Positions 59,901 through 64,000 of a stretch of DNA of 64,000 nucleotides are shown here, piece after piece. Positions within the stretch are counted from its first letter, which is position 1, and every line of letters begins with the position of its first letter. The position numbers and the translations under genes are program-made. Location: assembly GCA_017607445.1 (NCBI GenBank), contig JAEVHH010000001.1:2976001-3040000 (forward strand), written 5' to 3'. This DNA comes from Histoplasma ohiense. Lineage: Eukaryota; Ascomycota; Eurotiomycetes; Onygenales; Ajellomycetaceae. Below the pieces are notes generated by a model. It ran no database searches. It saw only the letters and a list, made by a program, of their open reading frames with translations, and was not told the origin of the DNA.

Positions 59901-61862
59901 CTATGCAAAGATGCAGAGTTCCATCTTTCTTCAGTGTGAATAACACTGGTGTGTCAGCTGAGCTCTTGAACAGACATATCCAATTCTTCTCTAACATCTT
60001 TTTGATATATTCTTGAAGAACAGAGAGTTCTTGAGGTGATAAGTTATATATCAATTGATATGGGGGTTCCTTGCCAGGTTTGAGCTCTATGGCATGATCA
60101 TGAGGTGCATGTTCCACATCAGATATGTCTTCTTGGAATACATCAAGATAATCTTTATAATCATCTGGGATATTTGGCTCAGTTGCTGCACTCACAGCTT
60201 GTAATGGTAAGGCAGTGAATATAATATTGCCATCATCAATTAGTGTTGCAAATTCTTTAGCAGTATTCAGATGCACATGATTAATATTCAATGCTTTTCT
60301 ATAGGTTCAGCATCTTCACACCCAGTTGATATCAGAGTTCACAGCTTCCAACCACAGCATGCTCAAAATTATGTCATATCTGCTAATATCAGCCTCTTTG
60401 AAATGGTGGAATCCTTCTTGAAGGATATATTCATCATCAATAATTTTCATTGCAGCTCTTTGTTGTTCATATGATTTAATTTTATGATTATTGACTGCTT
60501 CCACTACTTTTGATTTACCTTCTGCCTTCAAGAAATATTTTGATGCTCAGATGTGAGACACAAAGTTCACATCCACATCAGAATCCACTAGCATCCACAC
60601 CATCGACCATTCCACTTCTGTCAGCATCCATGTATTCATCACCAATAATCATTTATCTCACAGTCTAGTTGTTTGTATTCCCAATGCAGCAGCTGCTTCT
60701 ACAATTGGAATTGCTGGTTTTTTGCTTGTCAAACTTGGTTGCACTTTTCAGAGTGTAACATTCAACAATCATTTGCAATATAACCCTTCTTATGGCAGTG
60801 AGAACACTCCTTCATTCAGTTATATTTATCTTTCTTGATTTGTTCAGTTGAATCTGTTTGTTCCTCTTGTTTCCTCTTGTTTCAATGGTTGCTAGATTTA
60901 TCAGAACAATGCTGATTCTCTATGAATATCACAGATCTTTCTTTGTGAATAGTATGCTGTCACTCTGACATATTTTCCTTGAGAGTCTGTAGAGTTCAAA
61001 GCAACTCTTCATAGTTCTGAGACTCTTGATTTCAATGATTGAGTTCAGTGTGTAATTTCTTCAATGTCTTACTACATAAGTTATCCATTCTTTGTTCTTT
61101 GCTATATGGGGGTAAGTAGTATTCCCAGTCTTCAAGATATTTAGAGAAATCACATATCAATTGCCATTCTTGTTGCTTTGCATCTTGAAATTTTTGACTC
61201 ACCAATCAGTGCTGGTTCTGTGGATCATTAATTTGCATTTCTAGGTGTGATAACATATCATCAAAAGTCAATGATGTTGCTCCTCCATGTCTCTCATACA
61301 ATGATACAAAATTCAATCATTTCTGCTTAATATGGGTGTCAAGATAGAGTTTAGCATCATTTATCTTGTATTCTTCCTTTCAATAATATCAGTGGTGGTG
61401 TGTAAAGAGAGTCAGTATGTGATCTTTATAGTTCTTGAATTCTAATATATTTTTTCCTCAATAATAGTTCTTAATCTTCAATCTTGATGATGTTTCATTA
61501 TCATCATCTGTATTGTTTGCAGATCGATTTTGCAGTGATTCTGTGATGGTATTCTGAGTTAATTGAGACTTGATAAGAGTATCTCCACAAATCTACACTT
61601 CCAACTCATTGAGCTGCTGTTGTGCATGCAGAATAGCTAATTGCTGCTCTTGTTCATGAATTTGATCATTCAACTGTTGCAAACACACATTGTGATCATC
61701 AGAGGCAGTAGAGGATTCAGATTGATTTTCAAGAGATCTTGTGCATGTTGAGATCATCTTGCATGTTTTAACTAATATTGCATGTTTTAACTAACATTGC
61801 ATGCTTTATTGTAGATGTGTGTAACAACAGACCACTCAAATAAAGTTTAGAGCAATTAGAAT
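56955..61862 (-). pseudogene. gag-pol of chromovirus D
   Basis: Minus-strand counterpart of C's gag-pol, with TGA and a few other stops. Gag knuckle CSHCHKKGYIANDC near 60,790 (the His of the knuckle is Tyr here); RT with DYQELNEIMI, YINKALSDLLDVYCVAYLDN (catalytic YLDN at 59610-59599) and FTLKKDGTLHLCIDYQEL; integrase with GGHFGCDKIIKAIKHKYLWH, CDVCQCIK and WHTISMDFIEDLSDNKKR; and a chromodomain near 57,000-57,150. Sequence identity to C is visibly high over the full length, differing mainly by transitions. Confidence 0.85.
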
Positions 61863-62133
61863 TGTAAGAGATGGTTGTAGATATAATTATGGAAGTAGTG
61901 TGAAGTATACATGTAGAATGTTAAGAAGGTAGCAATCTCTATTATTCAAAGCTAATCACTGATCTTCTAATATCTATGGATATCAGCAAGCATTATATAG
62001 GCGACCTCCATGCACTACAGCTGTCTATGGTGCCGTGCGCTATGCCTCTTCTCATTAATTCTGGCGTGTTCTGTGTTCTTCTATCGCCACATAGCTATTT
62101 TCTAATATAGATATCTCCGTTGCGTCTATTACA
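61863..62133 (-). repeat. Right (5') LTR of chromovirus D
   Basis: 271 bp, tgtaagagatggttg to gcgtctattaca. It retains some CpGs (gccgtgcgc, ggcgtg, atcgcc, tccgttgcg) that are TG or CA in the left LTR. Confidence 0.9.
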
Positions 62134-62138
62134 ATTAT

Positions 62139-62275
62139 ATAGGCGACTATCACATACTACAGCCGTCTATGATGCTGTGTGCTATGTCTCTCTTCATTAA
62201 TTCTGACGTGTTCTGTGTTCTTCTATCGCTATATAGCTATTTCCTAATATAGATATCTCCATTGCGCCTATTACA
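62139..62275 (-). repeat. Right (5') LTR of chromovirus C, second part
   Basis: 137 bp continuing exactly where 47726 stops, from ataggcgactatc to cgcctattaca. It follows the attat duplication of D at 62134-62138. Confidence 0.9.
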
Positions 62276-63595
62276 ACAATGAATTCTCAATTCAGAACCT
62301 CTATGAACACAGATTATGCAAAAAATTCATGATTTACTGATGACTGAGCATTCAGAATATGAAATCATGTACAATATCATTGTATGAGAATTCTACTGAT
62401 CAGATATATTGAAAGATATACACTGATTTGTATACAACTGTGATTGCTGCAGCTCAGTGACAGTATGATATAAATATTAAAAAAAGATGCTGAAGCCTCT
62501 ATCTGTCTCTGACTGAACTTGATGTGATATAGCTATCAATTTTACAGTTTTCTTACTCAAAAGCAGAGATTCTATGAATATTCTAGTCATTGTTGACTGA
62601 CTCAACAAGAATGTAATACTACAGCTCTGTGATAAGATGAATGCTGAAGTAGTTGCAGATGCCTTCATCAGAAGCTCATTCTATTGTATACACAGTTTGC
62701 TTTCATTCATTGTATCAGATAGAAACAGTCAATTCATCAGCACACTCTGAATCTGTGTATGCCAATTATTAAGAATTGAATGAAAGTTATCAACAGTGTA
62801 TCACTCAGAGACTGATGAAGCTACTGAGAGAATGATATAAACAGTAAAGAATATTCTCTGTAAATTCTGCAATTATATACAAGACAACTGAAGCAATCTG
62901 CTGTCACATGCTGAGATTATGATTAACAGTTGAGATTTCACTACAACAGATATAAGCTCATTTTTTCTTCTACACAGATACAATTTAGAGATTCTGAACT
63001 TCTCTGAGACTCTCTGAGAAACTGCATACATCTGCAGCCTTATACAGATGACAGAGAACATTATGAGTAAGCTGAAGAAAGCTCACAAATAAGCAGAAGC
63101 TTCAATGATCAGTACTTAGTAAAATTATAAAAATCAAACAAACATCAGAAGAAGTTCTGCAATTCAATATTATGTAGAAGACAAAGTCTGACTAGATCTC
63201 AAGAATATAAGAATAGACTGTCTCTTACATATACTAGATTACTATCACATCAAGTATACAGTGAAGAAAGTACTAGACACACACAATTATCAACTCAACA
63301 CTCTGTCTAACATTCACAATGTCTTTCATACAAATCTGCTTCAATCCACAGCTGAGAATCCATTCCTCTCTCAGAGAATCTTCAATTGACAGTCATCTGT
63401 CATCATAGAAAAAGATAACAAACTTGAGTGGGAAATTGAAGCAATTCTTGATGATAGAATCAATCATCATCACTGTGAATATTTCATCAAATGAATAGAA
63501 TATGATTGTCTGATCTGAAAATCTGTGTTCATCTTGAAAAACACTGCTGTTCTCAACATCTATGAGTCCTCACTCACTCTGATAGAGAGGGATAA
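62276..63595 (+). pseudogene. Integrase and chromodomain end of chromovirus B
   Basis: B resumes after C. The plus strand reads an integrase core with IVSDRNSQFISTL followed by TGA, then QLLRIE and YHSETDEATERM near 62,720-62,830. Later comes a chromodomain-like tail, KLEWEIEAILDDRINHHHCEYFIK, TGA, IEYDCLI near 63,420-63,520. Many TGA stops. There is no room for an antisense accessory gene: the LTR starts at 63596, about 60 bp after the chromodomain. Confidence 0.8.
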
Positions 63596-64000
63596 TGTGA
63601 TGAATTAACATCTATTAATAATCAACTTATGCAATCAACTTCTCTTCTGCATCTGCTTGTTTCTGATTGCTGTGATTTTGTATAACTCTCAATGTTTTTC
63701 TGCTCTGTGCTTCACACTTGTGTAGTTTCTAACAATTCTTTCATATAGCTTTTAACATTCTTCTGCTCTGTACTCTGCATTTATATAGTCTCTAACAATT
63801 CTTCTGTGTAGTTTCTAACATTCTCTCACTCTGTGTTTTGTACTTGTATAGTCTCTAACAATTTTTCTGTGTAGTTCTCAATGATTCTCTCATTCCACAC
63901 TCTGTGTTTATATAGTTTCTAATGATTTTTATGCATATCTCTTAATGTTCTTTCACTCCACACTTCACTGTGGAGTGGCTTCTGATATTCTTTCACTCTG
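63596..64000 (+). repeat. Right LTR of chromovirus B, cut by the window end
   Basis: Starts tgtgatgaattaacatc and follows the left LTR sequence from 28104 block by block, including the repeated tagtttctaacaattctt units. Only about 405 bp lie in the window. Confidence 0.75.

Larger units (their letters stand above)
47727..62133 (-). mobile_element. Chromovirus D, sister of C, inserted in C's right LTR
   Basis: Bounded by LTRs at 47727-47996 and 61863-62133 and the duplication attat (47722-47726 and 62134-62138). Same orientation and family as C. It is split by the LINE at 49143-56385. After subtracting the LINE and its 13-bp duplication, D is 7,151 bp, the same as C. D therefore inserted after C and before the LINE. 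Confidence 0.9.
40713..62275 (-). mobile_element. Chromovirus C (Ty3/gypsy), nested in B and split by D
   Basis: Bounded by LTRs and the duplication acaat (40708-40712 and 62276-62280). Coding order is on the minus strand: gag to the right, chromodomain to the left. A purine tract on the minus strand (gaagaagagagataa, plus 40984-41003) adjoins the left LTR, marking it as the 3' LTR. Its right LTR is cut by chromovirus D into 47593-47726 and 62139-62275; rejoined they give 271 bp, exactly the length of the left LTR. Without D and its duplication, C is 7,151 bp. Confidence 0.9.
28104..64000 (+). mobile_element. Chromovirus B (Ty3/gypsy), outermost host element of the nest
   Basis: The outermost element runs from its left LTR at about 28104 past the window end. 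Internal parts read on the plus strand in three blocks: 29041-29501, 37866-40712 and 62276-63595, separated by the hAT/A insertion and by chromovirus C. Excluding those insertions, about 6 kb of B is present. All blocks have many TGA stops and very few CpGs, so it is dead. The exact left boundary is approximate because the LTR start has mutated from an expected TGTGA to tataa when compared with the right LTR at 63596. Confidence 0.8.

Overview
This is eukaryotic DNA from a filamentous ascomycete. The genes have short GT-AG introns of about 40-160 bp, and the products are typical of Pezizomycotina. A GC-balanced gene block lies directly beside a very AT-rich, CpG-poor block made of Ty3/gypsy chromoviruses. 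That two-compartment layout suggests Onygenales, with Ajellomycetaceae such as Blastomyces or Histoplasma as the best guess. This is an inference from layout, since no marker gene is present to prove it.

Positions 1-25,300 are the gene island, and every gene lies on the minus strand. They are SQT1 (WD40 chaperone for ribosomal protein L10), a five-exon 4-coumarate-CoA-ligase-like acyl-CoA synthetase, the Rho1 exchange factor ROM2 (three exons), a GRAM-TBC-EF-hand Rab GAP (three exons), and a broken APH-type phosphotransferase pseudogene. They share no pathway and show no operon or cluster logic. The spacers hold a 526-bp tRNA-derived SINE with a perfect 13-bp target duplication, a fragment of the same SINE, and an AT-rich MITE with 14-bp inverted ends.

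Positions 25,300-64,000 are a transposon nest whose insertion order can be read from the target duplications. Chromovirus B (plus strand, 28,104 to beyond the window) holds two separate insertions. The first is a non-autonomous hAT-like element (29,510-37,857, 8-bp duplication GGCTTAAT), which itself holds chromovirus A (30,568-37,703, duplication ATTTA). The second is chromovirus C (minus strand, 40,713-62,275, duplication ACAAT). Its right LTR is split by sister chromovirus D (47,727-62,133, duplication ATTAT), and D is split by a Tad-like LINE (49,143-56,385, 13-bp duplication). Subtracting the insertions leaves C and D at exactly 7,151 bp each, an internal check on the boundaries. A second, different SINE (27,329-27,721) sits in degenerate sequence just upstream of B.

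Three observations stand out. (1) Chromoviruses A, C and D each carry, between pol and the 3' LTR and on the opposite strand to pol, an apparently spliced gene. It encodes a six-cysteine module (C-x2-C-x8-11-C-x7-9-C-x2-C-x5-6-C), and each module is followed within two or three codons by a GTAAGT donor. (2) The LINE's coding region is almost free of CpG yet stop-free apart from three single-base frame changes, while its 5' leader keeps CpGs; it looks CpG-purged before insertion. (3) The older elements are riddled with TGA stops, many at expected arginine positions, with almost no indels, as expected from CpG-directed C-to-T mutation.
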